47,672 nucleotides of DNA from NCBI GenBank assembly GCA_017935025.1, contig JAGBIL010000007.1, forward strand, positions 1 through 47,672, read 5' to 3'. Shown here piece after piece: positions 34,812 through 44,098 of this stretch. The notes beneath the pieces were generated by a model that was not told where the DNA came from, made no database searches, and worked only from the letters and a program-made list of their open reading frames with translations. A program made the translations under genes and the position numbers. Source of the DNA: Opitutales bacterium. Its GTDB lineage: Bacteria > Verrucomicrobiota > Verrucomicrobiia > Opitutales > UBA953. Each line of letters begins with the position of its first letter. Position 1 is the stretch's first letter.

Positions 34812-36071
34812 CTACCCGTCCGAATCCAAGCTGTTAGGGTTGAGGAGGAAATCGCAGATTCCGGTAACGAGAATTCCGTCCTCAGTGTACCACGGAGCAG
34901 GCATATCTTTTACGACAATTATTTTTTTAAATGAATCGTTGATACGGCGTAGAGAATTAGCTTCCTGCCGCAATTTTTCATCATCGGAAAGAGAAAATGC
35001 CGACTGCACATAGTAGCGTTTTGAACCTTTGTTGCAGACAAAATCAACTTCCAACTGTTTACGGATTTTTTCGCCGTTTTTATCTTGGACACTTGATACG
35101 ACAACACCAACGTCCACATTAAATCCGCGAGCAAACAATTCGTTGAAGACGATGTTTTCCATCGTGTGGTTTTCTTCTAATTGCCGAAAATTGATTCGCG
35201 CATTACGAAGACCGATATCAGTAAAATAATACTTTTTCGGCGTATCAATGTAGTGTTTCCCTTTGATGTCATAGCGTACAGCTTGATTTATAACGAAGGC
35301 ATCGCAGAGGTAATCGAGATAGCTTTTAATCGTATTAACACTGATTTTTTTATTTTTCTTGGTTTTAAAGGTATCAGACAACTTCTTGGGATTCGTTAGG
35401 GAGCCGATTCCGGAGGAAAGAACATCAATCAACTCTTCAAACTCCTCCTTGTTGCGGATCTTGTGGCGGCTGACGATGTCGTTCACATAGGTTTCAACGA
35501 AGAGATTTTTTAGGTATTCAATCTTTTGCTCGGGCGTTTTCAGCATCGCCACAGGAGGAAGCCCCCCGTAAAGAACATATTCATTCCACGCGTCATACTT
35601 CGCCCCATCGTAAACAGATATAAATTCTGCAAAGGAAAGCGGATTCATATGCAAAACATCCCCGCGACCCCGAAATTCGGTAATGATGTCTTTGGACAAA
35701 AATCTTGCATTACTTCCGGTAACATAAACGTCCACATTCCTGATGCGCATCAATCCGTTGAGAACCGCTTCAAATTCTCCAAGGAGCTGAACCTCGTCAA
35801 GCAGTACATAATACATTTGCTCATCTTTGAGTGCGTCCTTTACAAACGCATAAAATACATCCGGATCACGGTATTTTTTGTTTTCGTAAGAATCGAAAGG
35901 AATCTCAAGAATGTGATCTGCAGAGATACCTGATGCGAGAAGATAGTCCTTGAAAAGGGAAAAAAGCAGATAGGATTTCCCGCAACGACGCATTCCGGTA
36001 ATCACTTTAATCAATCCGTTGTGTCGCTTAGCAATTAGTTTATTCAGGTAATAATCACGCTTAATTTCCAT
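34812..36071 (-). CDS. AAA_14 / DUF4143 ATPase
   Basis: 419 residues from the ATG at 36071. The N-terminal AAA_14 domain has the P-loop GMRRCGKS (26-33) and Walker B LLDEVQ (90-95), followed by VYVTGSNARFLS as sensor 1. The C-terminal DUF4143 half includes YYFTDIGLRNARINFRQ and a nuclease-like strand pattern KQLEVDFVCNKGSKRYYVQSAF. These proteins are widespread and often transferred between gut bacteria; their role is unknown. The gene is AT-rich, has no octamer, and is flanked upstream by a duplicated palindrome. It lies between the type I operon and acnA, and is probably a separate acquisition. Confidence 0.88.
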   Translation of the reverse strand: MEIKRDYYLNKLIAKRHNGLIKVITGMRRCGKSYLLFSLFKDYLLASGISADHILEIPFDSYENKKYRDPDVFYAFVKDALKDEQMYYVLLDEVQLLGEFEAVLNGLMRIRNVDVYVTGSNARFLSKDIITEFRGRGDVLHMNPLSFAEFISVYDGAKYDAWNEYVLYGGLPPVAMLKTPEQKIEYLKNLFVETYVNDIVSRHKIRNKEEFEELIDVLSSGIGSLTNPKKLSDTFKTKKNKKISVNTIKSYLDYLCDAFVINQAVRYDIKGKHYIDTPKKYYFTDIGLRNARINFRQLEENHTMENIVFNELFARGFNVDVGVVVSSVQDKNGEKIRKQLEVDFVCNKGSKRYYVQSAFSLSDDEKLRQEANSLRRINDSFKKIIVVKDMPAPWYTEDGILVTGICDFLLNPNSLDSDG

Positions 36072-36082
36072 TGAGAACACTT

Positions 36083-36202
36083 TCTATTGAAAATTTTTGC
36101 ATCTTATACAAGAAATTTTCAATAGGAATATATCTCAGCCCAAAGAAGCAAACAAGTATCTATTGAAAATTTTTGCACCTCGGCACAAAAATTTTCAATA
36201 GA
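36083..36202. repeat. Duplicated palindrome upstream of the DUF4143 gene
   Basis: TCTATTGAAAATTTTTGC is followed by its inverse (AAATTTTCAATAG) at 36083-36126, and the same pair recurs at 36159-36202. In the second copy the arms match over about 19 bases. All four arms share CTATTGAAAATTT. The site is directly upstream of the ATPase start, so it may be an operator or part of the mobile unit. Confidence 0.85.
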
Positions 36203-36250
36203 CACAAGAGAGGTATTTCAAAAATACATTTTATACCGAAAGACGCCCCC

Positions 36251-36292
36251 AAAAAAAAGCGTTCCCGCGAAAACCACGGGAACGCTTTTTTT
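36251..36292 (-). terminator. Terminator of acnA, built from two inverted CGTTCCCG copies
   Basis: AAAAAAAAGCGTTCCCG pairs with CGGGAACGCTTTTTTT around a short loop. It is perfectly bidirectional and lies just past the acnA stop. Confidence 0.9.
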
Positions 36293-36307
36293 CGGGAAAA
36301 TCCGGGA

Positions 36308-38959
36308 TTAGCCCAGGATTTTGCGGAGGACGTATTGGAGGATGCCGCCGTTGGCGAGGTAATGCGATTCCGCGAGCGTGTCGATGCGGCAGCGCAAAGT
36401 CGTTTTCGAGACTTCGCCGTTGGCGCGGCGAATAACGAGCGTGACGTTTTGCTTCGGCTTGACGGGATTTTCCAAGCCTTTGATATCGAAGGTTTCCGTG
36501 CCGTCGAGTCCGAGCGTATCCGCGCTTTCTCCGTTCGTAAATTCGAGCGGAAGCACGCCCATGCCGATCAGATTCGAGCGGTGGATGCGTTCAAAGCTCT
36601 GCGCCACGACCGCGCGCACGCCGAGAAGCGCCGCGCCTTTCGCCGCCCAGTCGCGGGAAGAACCCATGCCGTAATCCACGCCGGCGAAAACGATGAGCGG
36701 CGTTCCCGCTTTTTTGTAGGCTTCGCTGGCTTCAAAAATCGTCGTAAGCGTTCCCGCGGGTTGGAGCTTGGTAAAGCCGCCTTCCTTGCCGTCCGCCATT
36801 TTGTTTTTAATGCGAACATTGGCAAACGTGCCGCGCACCATGATGCGGTCGTTCCCGCGACGCGAGCCGTAGGTGTTGAATTTTTCGCGCGGGATGCCGC
36901 GTTCCGTAAGGTATTTCCCGGCGGGTGTTTCCGGGGCGAAAGCTCCGGCGGGCGAAATGTGGTCGGTCGTAACGGAATCACCGAGAATCGCGAGCGGGCG
37001 CATTCCCGTAAGCGTTGCCGGCGGCGGGAGCGCCATTCCGAAGCCGTCGAAATACGGCGGGAGCTGGACGTAGGTCGAATCGTCGCGCCAGCCGAAGAGC
37101 GCGCCCGTCGTCGCGGGATCGGTTTCCCATTCCGCCGTTGCGTCGGCGAAAGAGGCGTAGCGTTTGGCAAACATTTCGGGTTTAACGCCGGCGGAAATGA
37201 GTGCATCGATTTCCGCCTGTTTCGGCCAAATGTCTTTGAGGTAAACGGGCTGTCCGTCCGTTCCCGTGCCGATCGGCTCGTTTTCCAAATCAATATCGAC
37301 GCGCCCTGCGAGCGCAAACGCGACGACGAGCGGCGGCGACATGAGGAAATTCGATTTGATGAGCGGATGGATGCGCGCTTCGAAATTGCGGTTGCCGGAA
37401 AGCACGCTTGCCGTGATGAGTTTTCCGTCGCGAATGGCGGTTTCGATTTCCGGTGCGAGCGGACCGGAATTGCCGATGCACGTCGCACAGCCGTAGCCGA
37501 CGAGGTTGAACCCGAGTTTGTCCAAATACGGCGTAAGGCCCGTTGCGTTCAAATAATCCGTAACGACGCGGGAACCCGGTGCGAGCGAGGTTTTCACGTA
37601 CGCGGGAACGCTCAGTCCTTTTTCCACGGCGCGCTTCGCGAGCAAACCGGCGGCAATCAGCACGCTCGGATTCGACGTGTTCGTGCAGCTTGTAATCGCA
37701 GCGATAACGACGGAGCCGTCGCGCAAGGCGCCCGAAGCCGTCGCCGCGCCCTTGGTTTCTTCGCGGAATTTATCGAAAGCATTTTTCACGTTCCCGAGTT
37801 CGATGCGGTCCTGCGGACGCTTCGGACCCGAGACGGAGCGCGTAATCGTCGAGAGGTCGAGTTCGATGACTTTCGTGTAGTTGATTTCGCCTGCTTTCGG
37901 CATTCCGAAAAGTCCCTGCGCCTGAAGATAATCGCGCACGACGGCGACTTTCTTTTCGTCGCGTCCGGTGAGGCGCAGGTAATCAAGCGTTTTTTCGTCC
38001 ACAGGGAAGAAGCCCATCGTTGCGCCGTATTCCGGAGCCATGTTGGCGACCGTCGCGCGGTCGGCGAGCGAGAGCGTTGCCGCGCCTTCGCCGAAAAATT
38101 CGACAAACTTGCCGACGACTTTCGCCGCGCGGAGAATTTCCGTCACGCGGAGCGCAAGATCCGTCGCCAGCACGCCTTCCGGAAGCGTTCCCGTGAGGTG
38201 CACGCCGATGACTTCCGGCGTTTGGAAACAAACCGGCTGACCGAGCATTCCGGCTTCGGCTTCGATGCCGCCGACGCCCCAGCCGACAACGCCGATGCCG
38301 TTGACCATCGTCGTATGCGAGTCCGTTCCGACCACGGAATCCGGGTAAAAAATCGTTCCCGCCGGAGTTTCTTTTTCAAAAACGACGCGTGCGAGGTATT
38401 CCAAATTCACTTGGTGGCAAATCCCGACGGCGGGCGGCACGACGGAAAACGTTTTGAACGCGCCCTGCCCCCACTTGAGCAATTCATAGCGCTCCGTGTT
38501 GCGGGAAAAATCCTTTTCGATGTTTTTGCGAAATGCGTCCGGCGTTCCCGCGTAGTCGATTTGCACGGAGTGATCGACCACCATATCCATCGGCACGAGC
38601 GGCTCGATGAGCGCGGGATCGCGTCCGAGCTTGGCGACGGCATCGCGCATCGCGGCGAGGTCAACAAGTAGCGCCACACCGGTCAAATCCTGCAAAAGCA
38701 CGCGCGCGACCGTAAACGGAATTTCTGTGTCGGCGGGTTTTTCCGCGTTCCAGTTGGCAAGCGCGCGGACATCGTTTTCCGTAATCAGCGTACCGTCGCA
38801 GTTGCGCAACACGCTTTCGAGCACGACGCGCAGGCAAACCGGCATTTTCGAAACCTGACCTATTCCCGCCTGTTCGAGTGCGGGAACGCTGTAGTAAAAA
38901 CCTTTTTTGCCCGCCGCCGGGCAGTTGAATTCGCGAAGCGTCTGAAAAGGATTATTCAT
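36308..38959 (-). CDS. acnA: Aconitate hydratase A
   Basis: Interconverts citrate and isocitrate in the TCA cycle with a [4Fe-4S] cluster. 883 residues from the ATG at 38959, as usual for the AcnA/IRP1 type. Cluster ligands lie in [13 protein letters not shown] and [14 protein letters not shown]. Other marks are [31 protein letters not shown], the swivel-domain [21 protein letters not shown] and [14 protein letters not shown]. The frame is open further upstream, but that part lacks family features. It contains many octamer copies and ends in an octamer-built terminator. No other TCA gene is nearby. Confidence 0.97.
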   Translation of the reverse strand: MNNPFQTLREFNCPAAGKKGFYYSVPALEQAGIGQVSKMPVCLRVVLESVLRNCDGTLITENDVRALANWNAEKPADTEIPFTVARVLLQDLTGVALLVDLAAMRDAVAKLGRDPALIEPLVPMDMVVDHSVQIDYAGTPDAFRKNIEKDFSRNTERYELLKWGQGAFKTFSVVPPAVGICHQVNLEYLARVVFEKETPAGTIFYPDSVVGTDSHTTMVNGIGVVGWGVGGIEAEAGMLGQPVCFQTPEVIGVHLTGTLPEGVLATDLALRVTEILRAAKVVGKFVEFFGEGAATLSLADRATVANMAPEYGATMGFFPVDEKTLDYLRLTGRDEKKVAVVRDYLQAQGLFGMPKAGEINYTKVIELDLSTITRSVSGPKRPQDRIELGNVKNAFDKFREETKGAATASGALRDGSVVIAAITSCTNTSNPSVLIAAGLLAKRAVEKGLSVPAYVKTSLAPGSRVVTDYLNATGLTPYLDKLGFNLVGYGCATCIGNSGPLAPEIETAIRDGKLITASVLSGNRNFEARIHPLIKSNFLMSPPLVVAFALAGRVDIDLENEPIGTGTDGQPVYLKDIWPKQAEIDALISAGVKPEMFAKRYASFADATAEWETDPATTGALFGWRDDSTYVQLPPYFDGFGMALPPPATLTGMRPLAILGDSVTTDHISPAGAFAPETPAGKYLTERGIPREKFNTYGSRRGNDRIMVRGTFANVRIKNKMADGKEGGFTKLQPAGTLTTIFEASEAYKKAGTPLIVFAGVDYGMGSSRDWAAKGAALLGVRAVVAQSFERIHRSNLIGMGVLPLEFTNGESADTLGLDGTETFDIKGLENPVKPKQNVTLVIRRANGEVSKTTLRCRIDTLAESHYLANGGILQYVLRKILG

Positions 38960-39117
38960 AGTTCCCGCCATCATAGAAAAATACACGAATCCCCGCGAGT
39001 TTGTTTTTGAAAAAGCCGCCCGCAAATTTACGGGAATTTGATAAAAACGCAAAGGAAGCAAAGAACAGAACAAAAAACGTTCCCGCGGGATTGATTATTC
39101 CCTCTCGGGAATTGCCG

Positions 39118-39141
39118 CTTTTCGCAAAATAAAGCGAAAAG
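39118..39141. other. Hairpin in the acnA upstream region
   Basis: CTTTTCGC (39118-39125) pairs with GCGAAAAG (39134-39141), followed by TTTTCTAT on the plus strand. No gene ends here, so it is an orphan hairpin in the divergent acnA / PstS-like gap. Confidence 0.4.
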
Positions 39142-39153
39142 TTTTCTATGATT

Positions 39154-39181
39154 TTGAAAAAATACCTCTCGCGATTATAAT
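39154..39181 (+). promoter_or_regulatory. Promoter of the PstS-like gene
   Basis: TTGAAA (39154-39159) and a perfect TATAAT (39176-39181) with a 16-base spacer, 34 bases before the start codon. This is the best sigma-70 type promoter I found in the window. Confidence 0.7.
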
Positions 39182-39215
39182 TCTCTGTCTCGTTCCGATA
39201 TGGGGTTATTTTTGC

Positions 39216-40352
39216 ATGGCGATGGCTGTTATCGCTGGATTATCGAATCTTCTTCCTTGGTTAACGCTTCCTATGATTCTTTTAATTTTTATCGGAGGGC
39301 TTTTGTTGCTTGCCGCATGGTTTTTCAAAAAAAGGAAAATCGCAAAAGCGGGCGGTTTTACGATTCTCGGCGCGACGCTTATTGCTGTTTGCGGCTGCTC
39401 GATTGATTACTGGATCGATTGGCACACGCGTTCCCGCTACGACGTTGTTCGGGCAAATATCAACGAATGGGATTATCGCCCGTTCCGGGAAGGAAACAAA
39501 TTGGTTGTTCCCGAGAATCCGGTTCCGGTTCCGGATCGGCTCACGGGAACGCTTCCCGTGCTGAACGGAGCCTACGCGCTTTACCCGGTTTATGCAGCGG
39601 TGGTTCAGACGCTTTATCCGCACCCGGATAGTAGCGGCTATTATGTTTTGGAATTTGTCGATACGACGGGTTCGGACCGAACGTTTGAATTGCTGAATCG
39701 CGGGAGCGTGGATTTGATTTTCGGCGGTGCGCCGTCGAAAACACAACTCGAAGTCGCACACAAAGCCGGAATACAGTATGAGATGACACCGTTCGTCCGG
39801 GAGGCATTTGTGTTTTTCGTGAATAAGGAAAATCCGATCAATAATTTAAGTTCCGAGCAGATTCGCGCAATTTACTCCGGAAAAATTAAAGATTGGAAGG
39901 AAATCGGGGCTCCGGAATCGGAGGAAATTATTGCATTCCAACGTAATAAAGGAAGCGGAAGTCAAACGATGCTGGAAAAAATCATGGCGGGAACACCGAT
40001 CGAATCGCCATTGGAAGAACGTGTCCCTGCCGGCATGGGCGGAATGATTACACAAACAGCAGAATACCGGAACAAAAACAGCGCACTCGGATTTTCGTTC
40101 CGTTTCTATACACTGGAAATGATGCGCAACGATAAACTGAAACTGCTTTCGATCGACGGGATTGCTCCGACGAAAGAAAATATCGAAAACGGAACTTATC
40201 CGTTTATTGCCGATTTTTATATGATTTCCGCAAATCCGCGCTCGGAAAACACAAAGAAGATTGTTGAGTTTATGTTTTCTCCCGCCGGGCAGGAAATCAT
40301 CGAAAAAACGGGTTACGTCCCCTTACCGAAAAACGAATCCTACAGAAAATAA
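39216..40352 (+). CDS. PstS-like phosphate/substrate-binding protein, membrane-anchored
   Basis: 378 residues. Two N-terminal transmembrane segments (about 8-35 and 45-62) are followed by a periplasmic binding domain of the PstS type. TTGSDRTFELLNRGSVDLIFGGAP and RNKGSGSQTMLEKIM are the anion-binding loops, and SSEQIRAIYSGKIKDWKEIG is a family hallmark. Length and two anchors differ from a free PstS. No pstCAB transport genes are next to it, so it may be a sensor or a stand-alone binding protein. A good promoter lies upstream and a terminator directly after. Confidence 0.85.
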   Translation: MAMAVIAGLSNLLPWLTLPMILLIFIGGLLLLAAWFFKKRKIAKAGGFTILGATLIAVCGCSIDYWIDWHTRSRYDVVRANINEWDYRPFREGNKLVVPENPVPVPDRLTGTLPVLNGAYALYPVYAAVVQTLYPHPDSSGYYVLEFVDTTGSDRTFELLNRGSVDLIFGGAPSKTQLEVAHKAGIQYEMTPFVREAFVFFVNKENPINNLSSEQIRAIYSGKIKDWKEIGAPESEEIIAFQRNKGSGSQTMLEKIMAGTPIESPLEERVPAGMGGMITQTAEYRNKNSALGFSFRFYTLEMMRNDKLKLLSIDGIAPTKENIENGTYPFIADFYMISANPRSENTKKIVEFMFSPAGQEIIEKTGYVPLPKNESYRK

Positions 40353-40357
40353 CAAAA

Positions 40358-40387
40358 AAATACGCCGACGGGAACGCCGGCGTATTT
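40358..40387. terminator. Shared terminator of the PstS-like gene and rpsR
   Basis: AAATACGCCG pairs with CGGCGTATTT around a loop that contains one octamer copy. It lies between two convergent genes and has A and T flanks on both sides. Confidence 0.85.
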
Positions 40388-40409
40388 CCTACTCTAAAAT
40401 AAAGGAGGC

Positions 40410-40598
40410 TTATTTCATGAGCAACATGTTGCGGGAACGCTTGATTGCGGCCGTAACATGGCGCTGCTGCTTAGCAGTCAGACCCGTAATGCGACGCGGG
40501 AGGATTTTACCGGTTTCAGTGACAAAACGGGAAAGAGCTTCAACGTCCGTAAAGTCGAAATCCAACGGAGTTTTTGAATGTTGCTGAGTGTTTTCCAT
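40410..40598 (-). CDS. rpsR: Ribosomal protein bS18
   Basis: Small-subunit protein at the platform that pairs with bS6. 62 residues, short for the family (about 75), because the N-terminal part is reduced and lacks the usual cysteine-containing segment. The core [21 protein letters not shown] followed by [22 protein letters not shown] is unmistakable. It does not sit with rpsF, ssb and rplI as in many bacteria but follows tlyA on the same strand, 53 bases away. A GGAGG just past its stop on the opposite strand is not related. Confidence 0.96.
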   Translation of the reverse strand: MENTQQHSKTPLDFDFTDVEALSRFVTETGKILPRRITGLTAKQQRHVTAAIKRSRNMLLMK

Positions 40599-40650
40599 AA
40601 CTTTCTTTGTGAACGTCGATTAACTCACTTTTTTTTACGGAATGCAAGAA

Positions 40651-41415
40651 TTATTTTTCCAAAAATTTTCCGGCATAAAAGAGAAATTCTTTATTTCCGT
40701 CGCCGCCGCGAATCGGAGAATCGCAAAGACCCAGGAGCGAAAATCCCGGAAGCGTGTTTTTTGCAAATTCCAGAATTTCACGCACTACACGATCGTGAAT
40801 TGAAGGATCCTTTATAATTCCGGAAGTTTTTGAAACTTCTTCCCGCGTAGCTTCAAATTGGGGCTTTATCAACATAACGAGCGAACCGCCCTCCTCTACT
40901 CTGTTCCACGCGGGAACGAGAATCATTTTTAAGGAGATGAACGAAAGATCGCCGACAACCAAATCGTAAGTTGCACGAGGAAGTTCAACGTTGTCCAGTT
41001 GCCGGGCGTTGACTTTTTCCAGGTTGGTCACGCGGGAGTCATTGCGGAGCTTCGCGTGAAGTTGCCCGTGCCCGACATCTACGCAAGTTACCGATTCCGC
41101 CCCGTTTTGCAAAAGGCAATCCGTGAAGCCGCCCGTACTTGCTCCGATATCTAAGGCATGCTTTCCCGTAACGGGAATTTTGAATTCCTCGATAGCTCCC
41201 GCAAGTTTTTCGCCTCCGCGGGAAACAAAGCGCGGCGGAGATTCCACAAAAAGTTCCACGTTTTCGGGAAGCATTTGTGCGGGTTTTGAAATAAGGGAAT
41301 CCGGTCCGCTACGAACTTTCCCCGCCATAATCAGAATTTTTGCCTGCGAACGGGATTCCGCTTTTCCCTGAAGAAAAAGAAGCTCATCTGCCCGAATTTT
41401 TTTCTGAGAAGCCAT
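40651..41415 (-). CDS. tlyA: TlyA-family rRNA 2'-O-methyltransferase
   Basis: Methylates ribose of cytidine in 16S and 23S rRNA in species where it was studied. 254 residues. An S4 RNA-binding domain (about 5-65, KIRADELLFLQGKAESRSQAK) precedes a Rossmann methyltransferase of the FtsJ type. RFVSRGGEKLAGAIEEF joins the domains, and the SAM site is ALDIGASTGGFTDCLLQ. The K-D-K-E catalytic set fits with VVGDLSFISL and LIKPQFEA. The ATG at 41415 follows 5 bases after the stop of the upstream gene; a TTG at 41418 is possible. Confidence 0.94.
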   Translation of the reverse strand: MASQKKIRADELLFLQGKAESRSQAKILIMAGKVRSGPDSLISKPAQMLPENVELFVESPPRFVSRGGEKLAGAIEEFKIPVTGKHALDIGASTGGFTDCLLQNGAESVTCVDVGHGQLHAKLRNDSRVTNLEKVNARQLDNVELPRATYDLVVGDLSFISLKMILVPAWNRVEEGGSLVMLIKPQFEATREEVSKTSGIIKDPSIHDRVVREILEFAKNTLPGFSLLGLCDSPIRGGDGNKEFLFYAGKFLEK

Positions 41416-41420
41416 CAATG

Positions 41421-42026
41421 TCAGTTCTCCTTGTTTGTCTCCGAAAAAGGAATTGCGCCTACGGAAATTTCAGGAACTCGAAATGTCATTTCCGAATTAT
41501 TTTCTACGACACAACGAAAATCGGAAGTATTTAAAGTTTCCGGTAAATCGAAAAAGATTTTCAGGACAAAAGATTTCGGGAACGAATATTGTTCATTATT
41601 GGAGATCTGAATCCATGTTGCGGGAACACGGGTTCCGTCCGCAGACAAAAGCGAAAAATGAACATTTTTTATAAACGACTGCTCAGTGAGAGAATCGTTG
41701 TCCGATTCAAGAACCATACGAACACAATCAGATCTGCGCTTTCCCGTCAGAAACACGGGAACGGAAAAACGGGTTTCTCCCGAGGAAATGACGAGATTTT
41801 GAGCAACTTCCATGAAAACCAGAGAATCCGTAATCGGAGCCTTGGATTTCAAAAAAGAGTTAGTATGTTTCTTTTCTCCCGAACCCATAGCATACCAGGA
41901 AACGGAAACCACTATCGAAACCGCAAAAAAAACAAAAACGAATTTCGGTAATTTTTTAAAAAAATTCAGCAAAATCGCCAACAAGGCGACTCCGCAAAGA
42001 ATTATAACTACGGTGAAAGAATCCAT
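41421..42026 (-). CDS. Membrane-anchored protein of unknown function
   Basis: 201 residues from the ATG at 42026. Two transmembrane helices lie near the N-terminus (VVIILCGVALLAILLNFF and FVFVFFAVSIVVSVSWYA), followed by a soluble domain of about 140 residues, rich in beta-prone segments. No family is recognised. An in-frame TTG at 42071 overlaps the end of the M23 peptidase gene and is less likely. It lies between the peptidase and tlyA on the same strand, within a long cluster downstream of mnmG. Confidence 0.7.
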   Translation of the reverse strand: MDSFTVVIILCGVALLAILLNFFKKLPKFVFVFFAVSIVVSVSWYAMGSGEKKHTNSFLKSKAPITDSLVFMEVAQNLVISSGETRFSVPVFLTGKRRSDCVRMVLESDNDSLTEQSFIKNVHFSLLSADGTRVPATWIQISNNEQYSFPKSFVLKIFFDLPETLNTSDFRCVVENNSEMTFRVPEISVGAIPFSETNKEN

Positions 42027-42054
42027 AAAACAACAGGTGTTAATGATAGTATTT

Positions 42055-43050
42055 TTACAACGATTCTCCAAAGATTATTTCCAGCGTGTTTATTAAATTT
42101 TTTCCGGGAATAAAGGTGTTTCCCGAAGGGATTAGCATACCTCTGTTAATCAATTTTTGTATATATTTATTATATACATTTTCTATTTTTATTTTTACGG
42201 ATTTATTTTTTCCGTTCCCGTAAATCGGAGTAAAAGACTTGGGCAGTCCGCTCCACGAAAATTCCACTTTCCAGAAATTAACTTTTCTGCCCTGCCCTAC
42301 GGGTTCTGTTAAAAGCCCGGGAGAATATTCGAGAATATCCGGAGTTCGTCCGGAACAAACCACCACCGAAAATGCTGTAGGAATTTTGTCTAAAATTCCT
42401 TTTATATCCGGAGATTTTTCCTGAAAAAATAGACCCGGATCAAAGCCGGACAAATTTAAACCGTTCCAAAACGAATGAAGATTTTTATCGCTCTTATCAA
42501 AAGTCTTTTCATACCAATGCAGAAAGGATTTTCCGCCAAGACGAAACCCCACCTCAAAATGGAGATGCTCTAACCCTTTCGGTATTTTATACACGGAAGA
42601 TGTATTTCCCATAATACCGAGAAGAGTTCCCGCAAAAACAAACCGCCCTTCCTCAATACCGGGAGAAACGGAGTCTAAATGGGCATATAAGGAATAAAAA
42701 AGCAGGTCACTATTAGTGTGCTCAAGTACGACATACTTACCGTAAGATCCGTTATTTACATTACAAATATGAACAACCCTACCCTCTAAAACCGAAAAAA
42801 CCTTATCTGAAACTTTCCCGTTAGAATCTCTTTTAAAAGGTTTAATATCCCAACCTTCATGAAATCGTTTTCCGAAATTTCGGACCATCCCGAAAGTTCC
42901 GGATCTCCAATTTCCCGAAACCGTAGGTTGTATGTACAAACTCAAATCCTCCGGAATAGATACTTCCGTAGGAAAAGTTATTTCCGCAAAAGAAAATGCC
43001 GGGATTGCAGACAATCCCAGCATTAAAGACCTCAAAATATTAACACGCAT
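42055..43050 (-). CDS. Secreted M23 (LytM-type) metallopeptidase
   Basis: Peptidoglycan endopeptidase family. 331 residues with a signal peptide (ends near FSFAE). Zinc ligands are H64 and D68 in RFHEGWD and H164 in EHLHFE, with the additional catalytic H124 in YAHLD, so it is probably an active enzyme. The C-terminal 150 residues have no recognised domain. The ATG overlaps the stop of the lipoprotein gene by one base. It probably acts with that lipoprotein at the cell wall, close to the origin-proximal mnmG cluster. Regulation is not visible. Confidence 0.9.
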   Translation of the reverse strand: MRVNILRSLMLGLSAIPAFSFAEITFPTEVSIPEDLSLYIQPTVSGNWRSGTFGMVRNFGKRFHEGWDIKPFKRDSNGKVSDKVFSVLEGRVVHICNVNNGSYGKYVVLEHTNSDLLFYSLYAHLDSVSPGIEEGRFVFAGTLLGIMGNTSSVYKIPKGLEHLHFEVGFRLGGKSFLHWYEKTFDKSDKNLHSFWNGLNLSGFDPGLFFQEKSPDIKGILDKIPTAFSVVVCSGRTPDILEYSPGLLTEPVGQGRKVNFWKVEFSWSGLPKSFTPIYGNGKNKSVKIKIENVYNKYIQKLINRGMLIPSGNTFIPGKNLINTLEIIFGESL

Positions 43051-43577
43051 TATTGGTTTTCTTCGTACTCTCTGAATTCCAAAATGAAACTATTTAATTC
43101 GAAACAAAGATCATCCAACTGCTTCATTCGTTCCTCCCCTTCTGCAGGAGTCATAATGAAGAAAAATAAATCATTACGCGTTAGATTTTTCTTCAATACG
43201 CAAAAACCTAACGGTTTCCCATCAGCAACGAGAAGAAATCTGCGACCTTCAGCCCTTGCCGCAACCTGATTTAAGCGGATGGAATATTCATCCTTGATTC
43301 TAAAAAACAACCCGGGCACAGAAACATCCAGAACAGGATCGTATTTTTGAGAAACAACACAGTCGGAAAAAGCATCAATATTAAAAATAGGATCACGCAT
43401 CACCTGAATTTTTTTATTAATGACAGGAACGACAAAAGTTTTCGATATATCAAAAGTTCCTGTCTGCTTAGGCGCTTCAAGATAAAAAGCGATATAATGT
43501 TCCGGGACTTTAGAGGCACAGGAACACAGAAACAAACAAACAAAGGAAAAAAGAATAGAAATTATTGTTTTTTTCAT
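43050..43577 (-). CDS. Predicted lipoprotein of unknown function
   Basis: 175 residues. A hydrophobic leader with a lipobox-like end (FVCLFLCSCAS; the modified Cys is probably 18 or 20) predicts lipid attachment. The mature part has no recognised domain; segments such as RRFLLVADGKPLGFCVLKKN suggest a mixed alpha/beta fold. It is coupled to the M23 peptidase gene by a one-base overlap and follows a small hypothetical gene by 6 bases, so it belongs to the minus-strand cluster running from mnmE to rpsR. Confidence 0.75.
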   Translation of the reverse strand: MKKTIISILFSFVCLFLCSCASKVPEHYIAFYLEAPKQTGTFDISKTFVVPVINKKIQVMRDPIFNIDAFSDCVVSQKYDPVLDVSVPGLFFRIKDEYSIRLNQVAARAEGRRFLLVADGKPLGFCVLKKNLTRNDLFFFIMTPAEGEERMKQLDDLCFELNSFILEFREYEENQ

Positions 43578-43583
43578 AAGATA

Positions 43584-44066
43584 TCAGGCAAACATTCCAA
43601 AAACATTTTCAAGAGAAGTCAAATCCTCAGGAGAAAAATCTTTTACCGGAACCAAAAATTCTTTTTTTGATTTTATATGAACAAATTTTTGTTTTTGCAC
43701 ATTTTTTCGTCCAAAACTGCGTAAAATCCGTTTTTTTTCAAGCAATAACGCAAAAAGTTGCTTTAAAATATCTTTTTCATTACTTTCCTCGCCTTCATAA
43801 AGAGAAAAAAAGAATTCTTCCTGATACGCCAGCTTCTGTTCAAAATCTATCTTTTTTGACAAATTTGAAGAAATTTTCTTTTTCCATTGACCGATAACCT
43901 TACCGTTGGGATGGAAACGGGAAGCATTTATACTCAAAACGTCAAAACGGGATACCTCATCATTATCATTTCCCCGGCAAACAAAGCAAATAACTTCATC
44001 TCCGTCAGAGAAGGGTACTCCGGAAACAGCACAAGCACGTGAAAAAGATTTTATTATCCATTCCAT
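43584..44066 (-). CDS. Small cytoplasmic protein of unknown function
   Basis: 160 residues from the ATG at 44066. No signal peptide or membrane helix. The sequence has a short Cys pair (ICFVCRGND) near residue 30, then a basic helical stretch with many Lys and Glu, and an acidic C-terminus. No family is recognised. An earlier GTG at 44090 would lie inside the parS-like site and is less likely. It lies directly after mnmG on the same strand, the position where rsmG is often found, but it does not look like a methyltransferase. Confidence 0.65.
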   Translation of the reverse strand: MEWIIKSFSRACAVSGVPFSDGDEVICFVCRGNDNDEVSRFDVLSINASRFHPNGKVIGQWKKKISSNLSKKIDFEQKLAYQEEFFFSLYEGEESNEKDILKQLFALLLEKKRILRSFGRKNVQKQKFVHIKSKKEFLVPVKDFSPEDLTSLENVFGMFA

Positions 44067-44082
44067 ATTAAAAATTCTTAAA

Positions 44083-44098
44083 TGTTCCACATGGAACG
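44083..44098. promoter_or_regulatory. Degenerate parS-like site
   Basis: TGTTCCACATGGAACG differs from the perfect palindrome at 45231 at two positions, including the central CG. It lies in the gap directly after the mnmG stop. Confidence 0.6.

Noticed and set aside
36173..38671. Long plus-strand open frame opposite acnA
   Set aside because: Arg-rich sequence with no motif; the minus strand encodes a complete aconitase.
43584..44066. rsmG (16S rRNA methyltransferase) after mnmG
   Set aside because: The position is typical, but no SAM-binding motif is present in this protein.
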